In this document: positions 1 through 8,038 of the stretch, piece after piece | Numbering within the stretch: the first letter of the stretch is position 1 | Layout of the letters: each line of letters begins with the position of its first letter | NCBI RefSeq assembly: GCF_001908275.1 | Contig: NZ_CP018620.1 | Location: forward strand, 620,001-684,000 | Direction of reading: 5' to 3' | Source of the DNA: Paenibacillus xylanexedens | Lineage (GTDB): Bacteria; Bacillota; Bacilli; Paenibacillales; Paenibacillaceae | DNA: 64,000 nucleotides | Position numbers and translations under genes: made by a program | Notes under the pieces: generated by a model | What the model was told of the DNA's origin: nothing | Seen by the model: only the letters and a program-made list of their open reading frames with translations | The model's database searches: none

Positions 1-418
1 ATCCGCGATCAACCTCGTCCTGATTCAGGAAACGTGCACAAGGCACTGCTCCATAGAACGTGTCCGCATGTGTGGTTCCCATTACAGGTACGTCCAGTCC
101 GGCTTGCGCCCAGATGGTCGCCCATGTGGAGTGTGTGTGCACGATGCCACCAATCTCCGAGTAATGCTTATATAGTACGGCATGTGTTGCGGTATCCGAG
201 GAAGGTCTCATCTCACCCTCCACCACATTACCGTCCAGATCAACTACAACCATGTCGCTTGCTTTCATCGTATCGTAGCTAACGCCACTTGGTTTGATCA
301 CGAACAGACCGCTTTCCCGATCGATTGCGCTGACGTTACCCCATGTGAATTTTACAAGTCCATGCTTTGGCAGTTCCAGATTCGCCTGGAATACCTCTTC
401 TTTCAGTTGTTCTAACAT
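1..418 (-). CDS. araD: L-ribulose-5-phosphate 4-epimerase (3' end outside window)
   Basis: Reading the minus strand from an ATG at 418, preceded by GGGAGG, gives an N-terminus typical of class II aldolase/AraD proteins. It carries the KFTWGNVSA loop, the substrate-binding KPSGV segment, SSDTATH and the metal-ligand stretch HTHSTWAT, followed by [11 protein letters not shown]. The enzyme converts L-ribulose-5-phosphate to D-xylulose-5-phosphate, the last step of arabinose entry into the pentose phosphate pathway. Only about 139 residues are present because the gene runs off the left edge. It follows the FGGY kinase on the same strand, so both probably share the AraR-controlled promoter at about 2.4 kb, with a small palindromic repeat inserted between them. 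Start and family are clear; only the C-terminus is unseen. Confidence 0.93.
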   Translation of the reverse strand, partial: MLEQLKEEVFQANLELPKHGLVKFTWGNVSAIDRESGLFVIKPSGVSYDTMKASDMVVVDLDGNVVEGEMRPSSDTATHAVLYKHYSEIGGIVHTHSTWATIWAQAGLDVPVMGTTHADTFYGAVPCARFLNQDEVDRG

Positions 419-448
419 GTTATTCCCTCCCGTTCTCTAATAGTGCGT

Positions 449-614
449 GTTCAAAAAGTCGGTTTTCAGTACCGAGAAGATGGGATGAAGCTAGAAATGG
501 AGTAGCGGAGCGTAGATAGAGCTACGTGAGCCACGGACATTTCGGCTGAATTCCATATTCGATGTTGATGATGCCACTAGGCATCCTTCGTAATCAAAAG
601 CGGTCTTTTTGAAC
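449..614. repeat. MITE-like palindromic interspersed repeat
   Basis: A 166-bp unit bounded by the inverted ends GTTCAAAAAG and CTTTTTGAAC. The similarity continues inward imperfectly (GTCGGTTTT on the left against GACCGCTTTT read inward from the right). It holds an internal perfect hairpin, GATGCC-acta-GGCATC, at 570-585. It sits between the kinase and araD and runs into the kinase reading frame: the last five codons and the stop of the kinase lie inside its right end. No protein is encoded. I recall similar units from other Paenibacillus genomes but cannot verify copy number here. Confidence 0.65.
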
Positions 615-2219
615 TACCTCTACCAGATGATCTACAGCTGCCTGCTCAATTGTGAGCCCATTCCGGTAGCGTTCGATAAATGCTTCAAACCCTTTCACAT
701 CCGATGCATCCGGTGCCACTTCGACACCCTCCACATCGTTAAAGACTTTCTGCTCCAGGAACACATCCAGGCTCTCCTCTTGATCCTTGTTGATCATGTA
801 CGATGCCAGAAGCGCCATGCCCCATGCGCCGCCTTCACCAGCGGTAGACATTACCGACACCGGTACGTTCATCGCAGCAGCTACAATCCGTTGCCCGACG
901 ACAGGCGTTTTGAACAGGCCACCATGAGCCAAAATGCTGTCAATGGCTACATTCTCTTCTTCCGTCAAAATGTCCATACCCAGCTTGAGTGCACCAAATG
1001 CACTGAACAGATGTGTCCGCATGAAGTTTGCCAGATTGAAGTTGCTTTCCGGGGAGCGGACGAACAATGGACGGCCTTTCTCAAGTCCCGTAATGTTCTC
1101 GCCTGAGTAGTAACCGTAGCTGAGCAAGCCACCACCATCAGGGTCTGCCTCCAAAGCCTTGTTAAACAACACGCTAAACAACTTGGCGTTATCCACTTCA
1201 TATCCCATCGCTTGAGAAAATTCACGGAACAGTCCTACCCAAGCGTTGATATCACTGGAACAGTTGTTGGCATGCACCATCCCTACTGGACTGCCATCCG
1301 GCGTGGTGACCATATCGATCTCGGGATACACTTTGGATAATTCCTTCTCAAGTACAATCATCGCAAATACGGATGTACCGACGGAGATGTTCCCCGTACG
1401 TTTTCTCACGCTATTTGTTGCCACCATACCCGTTCCTGCATCGCCTTCTGGCGGGCAGAGCGGAATGCCTGCTTGCAGATCTTGTGAAGGGTCGAGCAAC
1501 TTGGCTCCCGCTTCCGTCAACTCACCTGCATTCTCACCAGCGAGATACACTTTGGGAAGAAGATCTTCAACCTTCCACGAATAGCCTTTGCCTGCGATCT
1601 GTTCATCGAACTGTTGGATCATGGATGGGTGATAGTTATGTGTAGACTCGTCAATTGGGAAAATGCCTGAAGCATCGCCGATCCCAATCGCCTTATTGCC
1701 CGTCAGCAACCAGTGGATGTATCCAGCCAAAGTTGTCAGGTGATCGATCTGTGGCACATGCACCTCTTCGTTCAAAATCGCTTGATACAAGTGGGCAATG
1801 CTCCAGCGTTCCGGAATATTGAATTGCAGAAGTTCCGTTAGCTCTCTTGCAGCTGCTCCCGTCGTAGCGTTACGCCACGTGCGGAAAGGTACCAACAGTT
1901 CACCAGCGCTATCCAAAGCGATATATCCGTGCATCATGGCCGAGAATCCGATAGACCCGACCGTGCGCAGCGTGATTCCGTATTTCTGTTCCACATCTTG
2001 CTTCATCTCACGATAAGCCGTTTGCAGACCTGTGATGATATCCTCCTGGTTGTACGTCCAATATCCATCTTTCAGGAGGTTCTCCCATTCATAACTGCCT
2101 GACGCGATGGTTTCAAAACGTTCGTCAATCAACACCGCCTTAATCCGCGTTGATCCAAATTCAATTCCAAGTGAAGTAGCGCCCTTGGTAATGGCTTCTT
2201 TCAAGTCCAATTGACTCAT
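594..2219 (-). CDS. FGGY-family pentulose kinase, probable ribulokinase
   Basis: A carbohydrate kinase of the FGGY family, about 541 residues. The N-terminal ATPase motif [17 protein letters not shown] is followed by GFSAMMHGY and the FRTWRN segment. The second actin-like domain carries [20 protein letters not shown] and HGGLFKTP. It is not of the classical E. coli AraB sequence type, but its position with araD and opposite araR argues for phosphorylation of L-ribulose. An unrelated ribulokinase type is known in some Firmicutes arabinose regulons; this is an inference from context. The ATG at 2219 is chosen. An in-frame GTG at 2225 lies six bases after GGAGAGGGG and is an equally good start. 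The C-terminal residues VQKDRF and the stop come from the inserted repeat, so the original C-terminus has been replaced. Confidence 0.8.
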   Translation of the reverse strand: MSQLDLKEAITKGATSLGIEFGSTRIKAVLIDERFETIASGSYEWENLLKDGYWTYNQEDIITGLQTAYREMKQDVEQKYGITLRTVGSIGFSAMMHGYIALDSAGELLVPFRTWRNATTGAAARELTELLQFNIPERWSIAHLYQAILNEEVHVPQIDHLTTLAGYIHWLLTGNKAIGIGDASGIFPIDESTHNYHPSMIQQFDEQIAGKGYSWKVEDLLPKVYLAGENAGELTEAGAKLLDPSQDLQAGIPLCPPEGDAGTGMVATNSVRKRTGNISVGTSVFAMIVLEKELSKVYPEIDMVTTPDGSPVGMVHANNCSSDINAWVGLFREFSQAMGYEVDNAKLFSVLFNKALEADPDGGGLLSYGYYSGENITGLEKGRPLFVRSPESNFNLANFMRTHLFSAFGALKLGMDILTEEENVAIDSILAHGGLFKTPVVGQRIVAAAMNVPVSVMSTAGEGGAWGMALLASYMINKDQEESLDVFLEQKVFNDVEGVEVAPDASDVKGFEAFIERYRNGLTIEQAAVDHLVEVVQKDRF

Positions 2220-2375
2220 AATCACGTGTATCCCCTCTCCGGTCGCGATTTCACATCCCAAAGGATGTATATATAAGGTGAAGCTTTTACTTATGGCAGT
2301 AGCTAATAATGAATTTTGTATACATGCTTCCTGTTGTGTTTTTCAAAGAATGCGCTTTCCTTTTCTGACAGCCTT

Positions 2376-2404
2376 AGTATATTTTTTGTACGTACATTTG
2401 TCAA
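2376..2404 (-). promoter_or_regulatory. araK/araD promoter with AraR box in the spacer
   Basis: On the minus strand TTGACA (2404-2399) and TATACT (2381-2376) are separated by exactly 17 bp, a near-consensus SigA promoter. The palindrome TGTACGTACA (2387-2396), core of the known AraR operator, lies inside the spacer. Repressor binding would therefore occlude RNA polymerase directly. The transcript would have a leader of roughly 150 bases before the kinase. Confidence 0.88.
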
Positions 2405-2586
2405 TAATATATAATAGTTATACTTACATAGGACACAAAATGTACTCTATTTGACCATTCAAAGGTCTTATATGGCTATAAAATGGCTATGCTGTAAAGT
2501 ACACCTCCATCCAAAAAGGCTGGATATGTACGGTTTATTTCGAAAAATGTTCGGTTTTATTTTCATCCTATCTGAATCATGCTAAA

Positions 2587-2602
2587 ATATGTACGTACAA
2601 CT
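2587..2602 (+). promoter_or_regulatory. Second AraR box upstream of araR
   Basis: The sequence ATATGTACGTACAACT repeats the AraR palindrome about 200 bp from the first box, just downstream of a possible -10 (TAAAAT at 2583-2588) for araR. This placement suggests autorepression, and possibly looping between the two boxes, as described for B. subtilis AraR. No other gene lies in the 430 bp between the kinase and araR starts. Confidence 0.82.
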
Positions 2603-2654
2603 ATTTGAACAACAACGTTTATATAGATGAGTAACGATGAAAGAAGTGGACTAC

Positions 2655-3746
2655 GTGAAGCCAAAATATCAGGTCATCATTGATGATATAAAGAGTCATA
2701 TCCTCTCGGGGACATATAGCATAGGCGAACAGATCCCCACCGAGTTGGCATTACAGGAAAGCTACACCGTAAGTCGCCAGACGGTGCGGAAGGCTATTTT
2801 GGAGTTATCGAACGAAGGGTTTTTACGAAGCGAAAAGGGTTCAGGAACTTACGTTAGCAATCAGTATCGATCACGATCAGGTGGCAATACATCGAAGAAA
2901 ACGATTGGTGTGATCACGACATACATCTCGGATTACATCTTTCCGTCCATCATTCGCGGTATTGAGAGTCGTCTGAATGAGGACAACTACTCCTTACTAC
3001 TGGCCAGTACTAATAATGATGTAGCACAGGAGAAAAAAGCACTCGAAATGATGCTCTCCTACGGCGTGGATGGCCTGATTGTCGAACCGACCAAAAGTAA
3101 TCTGTATAATCCCAATATTGCGTACTACCTGTCGTTCAAGGAGCAGGATGTGCCGTTTACGATGATTAATGCATTTTATGAGGAGCTGGAGGTTCCGTTC
3201 TTCTGCCTGGATGACGTGCAATCCAGTTATCTTGCCACACGGGAATTGATCGCCAAAGGCCATACCCAGATCGGCATTATTGCCAAAATGGATGATCTAC
3301 AAGGCAAGTACCGAATGAAGGGGTACATCAAGGCGCTGGGTGAAGCGAAGTTACGGTTCCATCCTGAGCAAGTGCTTTCCTTTGATACCGCATCGAAACC
3401 GGATTTATCCTCTAATGTAGCAACGTATCTGGACGAAAACAGGGATTCGCTCACCGCGATTGTCTGTTACAACGATGAGGTGGGACTGGAGGTCGTGAAC
3501 GCCTGCAGGCAACTGGGCATCTCGATCCCGGATGAGTTATCCATCATTGGGCAGGACAATTCGTACATCGCCAAGAACGCCAACATCAGGCTAACAACGC
3601 TAACCCATCCCCAAGAACAAATGGGCCGCGATGCTGCCGACTGGGTGATCAAGAACCTGCAAGGCAAAAAGGATCTGCCGACAAACACCTACTATCAGCC
3701 CGTACTGGTTGAGGGAGAGACGGTGAAGGAGATCGTAGTGGAATAA
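2655..3746 (+). CDS. araR: Arabinose operon repressor AraR
   Basis: A chimeric repressor: a GntR-type winged helix (about residues 1-75, with SRQTVRKAI as recognition helix and GSGTYV wing) fused to a LacI/GalR-type sugar-binding domain. The stretch KTIGVITTYISDYIFPSIIRG is almost the same as in B. subtilis AraR. VDGLIVEPTKS, TLDD-like LDDVQSS and CYNDEVGLEV are further landmarks. It should bind L-arabinose and then release the boxes at 2387 and 2591. The GTG at 2655 follows AAGAAGTGG and aligns with the start of B. subtilis AraR; an in-frame ATG at 2637 has no ribosome-binding site. It is divergent from the kinase/araD pair and followed by a strong terminator. Confidence 0.93.
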   Translation: MKPKYQVIIDDIKSHILSGTYSIGEQIPTELALQESYTVSRQTVRKAILELSNEGFLRSEKGSGTYVSNQYRSRSGGNTSKKTIGVITTYISDYIFPSIIRGIESRLNEDNYSLLLASTNNDVAQEKKALEMMLSYGVDGLIVEPTKSNLYNPNIAYYLSFKEQDVPFTMINAFYEELEVPFFCLDDVQSSYLATRELIAKGHTQIGIIAKMDDLQGKYRMKGYIKALGEAKLRFHPEQVLSFDTASKPDLSSNVATYLDENRDSLTAIVCYNDEVGLEVVNACRQLGISIPDELSIIGQDNSYIAKNANIRLTTLTHPQEQMGRDAADWVIKNLQGKKDLPTNTYYQPVLVEGETVKEIVVE

Positions 3747-3801
3747 TATTGTTGCGGGATGGGCGTTAAGTTGTTACCGAGCGTCACTTTCCAACATGCT
3801 T

Positions 3802-3842
3802 AAAGAAGGTCGTCAGAATATCTGCGGCCTTCTTTGTTTTTG
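3802..3842 (+). terminator. Rho-independent terminator after araR
   Basis: AAGAAGGTCG (3803-3812) pairs with CGGCCTTCTT (3825-3834), with one G-U pair, and is followed by a T-rich tract. Confidence 0.88.
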
Positions 3843-3903
3843 TTCACTATTAATGAGGGATTACTTCTTCTTACATATACATATACATCTTCTCTAATCG
3901 AAA

Positions 3904-4668
3904 CTACTTCGACTGATCCGCTTCTTCGCTTACCAGACTTACAACGACGCCTTTCTTCTCCAATTTTTTCACAACCTGCTCTGCACGCTCATTCAACGGA
4001 TTATTAGCCAAATATACCTCTGTTAGATGTGGGATGGTTTCGAGCACTGAAATATCCTCAATGAGGTTATCTTCTACATATAGATACTCCAAGGTTGGAT
4101 GGTTCTTTAAAGGTGTCAGATCCTGAATTTTATTATCATTCATAATGACCCATTCCAACTTTAATTTTTGAAGAGGACTTAGATCGGTCACCTGATTCCC
4201 ACTGGCGAGTAAACTGGTCAGCTTACGCATATTTTTTAATGGAGCCAGGCTTTTTATTTTGTTATTGTCCATAACCAGATTTTTCAGATTAGTCAGACCT
4301 AAAAGTGGTGAGATATCTGCAATCTGATTGCCTTCAACAGCTAAGAACGTCAATTTCTTTAACTTGTGGAGTGGCTTAATATTTTTTATATTTTGACCAG
4401 GCAAGAATAAATCCGTCAGATTAACGGCATGTTCAAGACCCTGTAGATTAGAAATCTTACTTTTTGTTTCCATAGCATATAGGGATTTTAATTTTTTCAA
4501 ATCGGCAACCTTTATTTCCTTCTTAGCCGATAACTTCAAATCTGCTCGAATAACTTTGGCCAAGACCGGGTCCTTAATAAGCGACGACGCAGCCAAAACG
4601 CTCGTTGCCGGTAATAATACAAAAACCAAACAAAGTACGATCAACTTTTTGATGAATTGATTATGCAT
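3904..4668 (-). CDS. Secreted leucine-rich-repeat (internalin-like) protein
   Basis: A 254-residue protein with a Sec signal peptide (KK, hydrophobic core LIVLCLVFVLLPA, cleavage after SVLA) and about six leucine-rich repeats of 20-22 residues. The repeats show the bacterial pattern LxxLxxLxLxxNxIxDIxPL (for example NQIADISPLLGL and NKIQDLTPLKN). It ends without a sortase signal or SLH domain, so it should be released or held non-covalently. Such repeats form a curved protein-binding surface; the ligand cannot be read from sequence. The start at 4668 follows AAGGAGA with six bases of spacing. It is monocistronic and convergent with araR. Confidence 0.85.
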   Translation of the reverse strand: MHNQFIKKLIVLCLVFVLLPATSVLAASSLIKDPVLAKVIRADLKLSAKKEIKVADLKKLKSLYAMETKSKISNLQGLEHAVNLTDLFLPGQNIKNIKPLHKLKKLTFLAVEGNQIADISPLLGLTNLKNLVMDNNKIKSLAPLKNMRKLTSLLASGNQVTDLSPLQKLKLEWVIMNDNKIQDLTPLKNHPTLEYLYVEDNLIEDISVLETIPHLTEVYLANNPLNERAEQVVKKLEKKGVVVSLVSEEADQSK

Positions 4669-4864
4669 GTAGAATCTCCTTACATTATTTAATACTACAA
4701 ATATACCATGATCTGGAATGTAATACATGGATATTATCTTCATCCTAATTATTAGAACCCCTCGAGATCACCCATGGTAGTGCCGAGAGGGCGATATCAT
4801 GCAAAATAGACTAATAGCTACTGTGCACACATCCAGCTTATGGAGCGTCCTTCTATAATGAACC

Positions 4865-4897
4865 AATCCCCTGGCATATAAAAGCTGCCAGGGGATT
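4865..4897 (-). terminator. Hairpin downstream of the DUF4260 gene
   Basis: A perfect 12-bp inverted repeat, AATCCCCTGGCA/TGCCAGGGGATT, with a 9-base loop, about 50 bp after the stop of the gene at 4945. The following T tract is weak on the minus strand, so termination may be inefficient. Confidence 0.6.
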
Positions 4898-4944
4898 TCA
4901 ATAAAATCCATTTCCATCGCATCTTACTGTGATGGCAATGAAGA

Positions 4945-5295
4945 CTATATTCTTTGGATATGAGAATTTTTGAAATCGGTTGTGTATTTTAAACCGTAGC
5001 CCACCGTGCGATCCACACCAATATGAACTAACCAGATGAAGCCGATCATAGTCAGGAATGAGATAGAGAACATGTGTCCTGCCAATAGCAAGAGCACCGG
5101 CGTTACGAACGTATGAGCTATATTATACACGTATGCTCCTACCTTGTTGCCAAATGCATATCCGAACATAAATATATCGGGAGCAAGCAGCAAAAGCAGG
5201 AAAACCCACCAACTGTAACCGTAGGAAAAGTAGAAATAAGTGCCCAGCGCGGCAACGATAGCATTTTCTATCTTAATCAGTATTTGATTATTCAT
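4945..5295 (-). CDS. DUF4260 family membrane protein
   Basis: A small integral membrane protein of 116 residues with four hydrophobic segments. FFSYGYSWWVFLLLLLAPDI, FGYAFGNKVGAYVYNIAHT and WLVHIGVDRTVGYGLKYTTDF match the DUF4260 family, whose function is unknown. The conserved D, H and R residues lie near the membrane edges. ATG 5295 is separated by one base from the TetR stop codon and overlaps its ribosome-binding context (GGGGAATGACATG), so translation of the two genes is probably coupled. It may be the effector controlled by the TetR regulator, an inference from operon structure only. Confidence 0.85.
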   Translation of the reverse strand: MNNQILIKIENAIVAALGTYFYFSYGYSWWVFLLLLLAPDIFMFGYAFGNKVGAYVYNIAHTFVTPVLLLLAGHMFSISFLTMIGFIWLVHIGVDRTVGYGLKYTTDFKNSHIQRI

Positions 5296-5296
5296 G

Positions 5297-5911
5297 TCAT
5301 TCCCCTTTTTTCTGCATGGTAATGCCATCAAGCATCCATCCAATACCCCGTGATACCTGCTCGTGGTTGATAGGCTCTGCGGACAACATTACAGGTGCCT
5401 GAAGTGTCAAGCCATCGAATACAGCCTGAATCAGTGACACTAGCATCTCTTTTTCGTGCGTGTTCAATGGCAGTGCCATCCGATCAATGATCTCCATTAT
5501 GCCCAACTTCATTTCCTTATATAGCATCACCAACTCTGTGGCAAGTTTCTCGTTGTTGACACTCTCCGTCCAGAGGTTAATCAACAAGGTGAACCATTCC
5601 CGATTTTCTTTTCGAAATTCGACTACGTGCAGTAACCCCTGCTGAAGAATTTCTGCAGGAGATACCTCCAAATCCAGCTTCGAGAAGGCAGCCTTCATCC
5701 CTTTATTAATCATCCATTCTCTGACCACTTCCACCAATAGCGTTTCTTTCGTGCCAAAATGATATCCGATCAGCCCTTGGGCTACACCCGCCTTCGCTGC
5801 AATCTCTTTCATTGTTGATTTAGTGTAGCCCACTTGACCGAATAATGTAAAAGCCGCTTGCATGATCGCGTTTCTTCGCTCGTCTTGATTGGGCGGTTGG
5901 ATGTTAGTCAT
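5297..5911 (-). CDS. TetR/AcrR family transcriptional regulator
   Basis: A 204-residue one-domain-plus-ligand-pocket regulator. The N-terminal helix-turn-helix is clear: RRNAIMQAAFTLFGQVGYT, then TMKEIAAKAGVAQGLIGYHF, then TKETLL. The C-terminal half is the variable TetR ligand/dimer domain. The ATG at 5911 follows AGGAGTGAATACGTC. Its promoter region contains two near-identical palindromes that span the promoter, pointing to autorepression. The inducing ligand is unknown. The gene is co-transcribed with the DUF4260 membrane protein. Confidence 0.92.
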   Translation of the reverse strand: MTNIQPPNQDERRNAIMQAAFTLFGQVGYTKSTMKEIAAKAGVAQGLIGYHFGTKETLLVEVVREWMINKGMKAAFSKLDLEVSPAEILQQGLLHVVEFRKENREWFTLLINLWTESVNNEKLATELVMLYKEMKLGIMEIIDRMALPLNTHEKEMLVSLIQAVFDGLTLQAPVMLSAEPINHEQVSRGIGWMLDGITMQKKGE

Positions 5912-5928
5912 GACGTATTCACTCCTAT

Positions 5929-5989
5929 ACTGTTTGTTCGAACAGTCAACTTATGATCTTATTGTATTACTGTTTGCTCGAACAGTCAA
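5929..5989 (-). promoter_or_regulatory. Duplicated TetR operator overlapping the promoter
   Basis: Two copies of ACTGTTTGYTCGAACAGTC occur at 5929-5949 and 5969-5989, 40 bp apart (about four helical turns). On the minus strand the distal copy contains the -35 TTGACT. The -10 TACAAT follows after 17 bp, between the copies, and the proximal copy covers the leader just before the ribosome-binding site. Binding at either copy would block transcription. Confidence 0.85.
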
Positions 5990-6057
5990 TATAATATATT
6001 TGTTATCATTTTTGCCTGTGAACCTACGCGCCATGTACTCGATTCAGAGGCAACTTT

Positions 6058-6097
6058 AGTAAAAAAGGCAATTGCACGCTATTACGCACAATTGCCT
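6058..6097 (-). terminator. Terminator of the polysaccharide operon
   Basis: AGGCAATTG and CAATTGCCT form a stem with additional inner pairing. On the minus strand the stem is followed by TTTTTTAC. It lies about 70 bp after the stop of the gene at 6168. Confidence 0.85.
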
Positions 6098-6167
6098 CTT
6101 TCATATGGAATCGTTGTTGATGACATCTGGCTATTCTCAATAAGCTATCGCTTATGACCTACTCAAG

Positions 6168-8027
6168 CTATACCTTGGTCAACGTAAGAACGATCTGATC
6201 CCCGGAACGAGTGATTTTGTAGATACCTTCTTGCATGTCGATACCATAATGCTTTTTCAGCAACCACTTGGCGTTGAGATCCGTCTCGACGACCACCAGA
6301 TAATCGTAGCCGCTCAGAAGGTTGTCCATATTATCCTCATAGAACAACACAATCCCGTCCACATGAGGAGCATACAAGAAATACTTCCCTACATATTGCA
6401 TGTAATAGTTCGTGACCTGTTGGTCCCTGTCTGAGGCGTAGAAGAGATATCTGTTATTATCCTCTTGTCCACCTGAGTACCACCGATCACCAGTAACCGC
6501 ATGAATCTTGTAAGGGAGCGTTGTATCATAACTTTGGGCGATAGACACGATACCATTATATTCGGACAAAAGGATGGTGGCCGCAACCGCCATACAACCG
6601 ATGATGCCTTTTTGATAATGACCTTTTGTCTCAACGGTCTTAAAGGACTGATAATCAGGCACTTCACCAATCCGATAGTGGAATGATCGCTCCAGGTCGA
6701 TCGCAGCGCACAACACCAGCCCACCGGCGAACAGTACCACTATACTGGACGCATAACGCTCAAATCCAGCCAGGACAATTGCTTCATCCAATGGCATGGA
6801 GAAGAGATACAACGCCAGAATACCCGCATAGTACAGTAACAGTACAACGTCCAGTGCAATCAATGCTTTCCACAAGTTCCACTTCTTCTTAAGCACAACG
6901 ATGGCAAATACAGATGCTGCAATTGCGATAAGCTGGAAAATAACAATGCCGATCACTGGCCGTGTCGTCAAATCCGTACTGGCCTTGAGGAAAGTCCACA
7001 GAATATCACGCATCTGCTCTGGCGTTTTGCCAGCCTGTATCCCCGAGGTAGCCACATCGAACTTGTTATCAATCCCTTGGAACACCGTTGCCATTCGCCA
7101 GCTCCAGCCGAAGTAGGGAATGAGCGCAACGCAGATCGTACCCACTACAGCGAGCGCTGTTTTCCAATCGAACTTTTGTTTATGTTTTAGCCATGTATAC
7201 ACTAGGAATATCAGACCGATCGCGGCGAAAATAATACCCGTGCTTTTGATAATGGTCAGTAATCCCGCAAGCGGAGGAACGACAATACATGCCTTTTGGA
7301 TCTCATTACGATATTGGTAGATCACCGCCAAGATCGCGAGTGCGTAGATCGGAAGCAAGAAATCCACGAGCAGATTGGTGATCCGAATCGTAAGATTGAA
7401 AAACGAAAGCGTAGATAAACCAAGTCCTAGAAAAGCGTACAAAAGAAAGCGTTTCTTCTCCGAAACGATGCCAAACACAGCATAAAAACAGGAAAAGATA
7501 AGCAATCCCTGTGCCAAGAGCATTACGGACTGGGAGTGCCCCATGAAGCGACAGACATAATAAATAAACGACGAAGTCCCCAGCGGATAGTTTTTAAAAT
7601 CAATCAGGTTGGAGTCTGGCGTCGGAAAGGCATCTGTACTCAACATCTGCTTCAATACGATAGCCCAGTGTGAGAAATTATCGTAATGTGTTATTTGGTT
7701 CTGAAAGAGTACCAGCAAGAAAACAAAAGTTCCTGCCAGGAATGAAAATTGGAATATGGAAAAGGACATACGTAATGATGCCCCTCGGCGCAGCCTGAGA
7801 AACAACATTCCCCCATACAAAAGCAAACCTGCAATCAGGATGACAAGGCTGCCCGTAAAGAGCTGCCCTGCCAAACCACTCAGAAATACAAAGCAGGCAA
7901 TCGATGAAAACACGAATACAGGGATGAACTCCCAACGTAGTGAAAGTGCCTTCCGTACAAACTGCATATAACCAAGAAAGGAGAATATCAATAAAACTCC
8001 CATCACAAAATGAAGCACAATGAGCAT
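6168..8027 (-). CDS. Polytopic membrane protein, possible GT-C glycosyltransferase
   Basis: A 619-residue protein with about 11-13 predicted membrane helices in the first 450 residues and a soluble C-terminal part after one more helix (near residue 475). The first large outside loop contains HYDNFSHW, an acidic motif placed like the catalytic Asp of GT-C enzymes that use lipid-phosphate sugars. No specific family could be named. It is the last gene of an operon with a GT2-GtrA protein and a BcsA-like synthase, with 11 bp to the preceding stop and an AGGAGAG ribosome-binding site. It may add or polymerise sugars on the outer face of the membrane; this is inference from topology and neighbours. 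No export pore or flippase gene of the Wzx type is seen nearby. Confidence 0.6.
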   Translation of the reverse strand: MLIVLHFVMGVLLIFSFLGYMQFVRKALSLRWEFIPVFVFSSIACFVFLSGLAGQLFTGSLVILIAGLLLYGGMLFLRLRRGASLRMSFSIFQFSFLAGTFVFLLVLFQNQITHYDNFSHWAIVLKQMLSTDAFPTPDSNLIDFKNYPLGTSSFIYYVCRFMGHSQSVMLLAQGLLIFSCFYAVFGIVSEKKRFLLYAFLGLGLSTLSFFNLTIRITNLLVDFLLPIYALAILAVIYQYRNEIQKACIVVPPLAGLLTIIKSTGIIFAAIGLIFLVYTWLKHKQKFDWKTALAVVGTICVALIPYFGWSWRMATVFQGIDNKFDVATSGIQAGKTPEQMRDILWTFLKASTDLTTRPVIGIVIFQLIAIAASVFAIVVLKKKWNLWKALIALDVVLLLYYAGILALYLFSMPLDEAIVLAGFERYASSIVVLFAGGLVLCAAIDLERSFHYRIGEVPDYQSFKTVETKGHYQKGIIGCMAVAATILLSEYNGIVSIAQSYDTTLPYKIHAVTGDRWYSGGQEDNNRYLFYASDRDQQVTNYYMQYVGKYFLYAPHVDGIVLFYEDNMDNLLSGYDYLVVVETDLNAKWLLKKHYGIDMQEGIYKITRSGDQIVLTLTKV

Positions 8028-8038
8028 CTCTATCTCTC

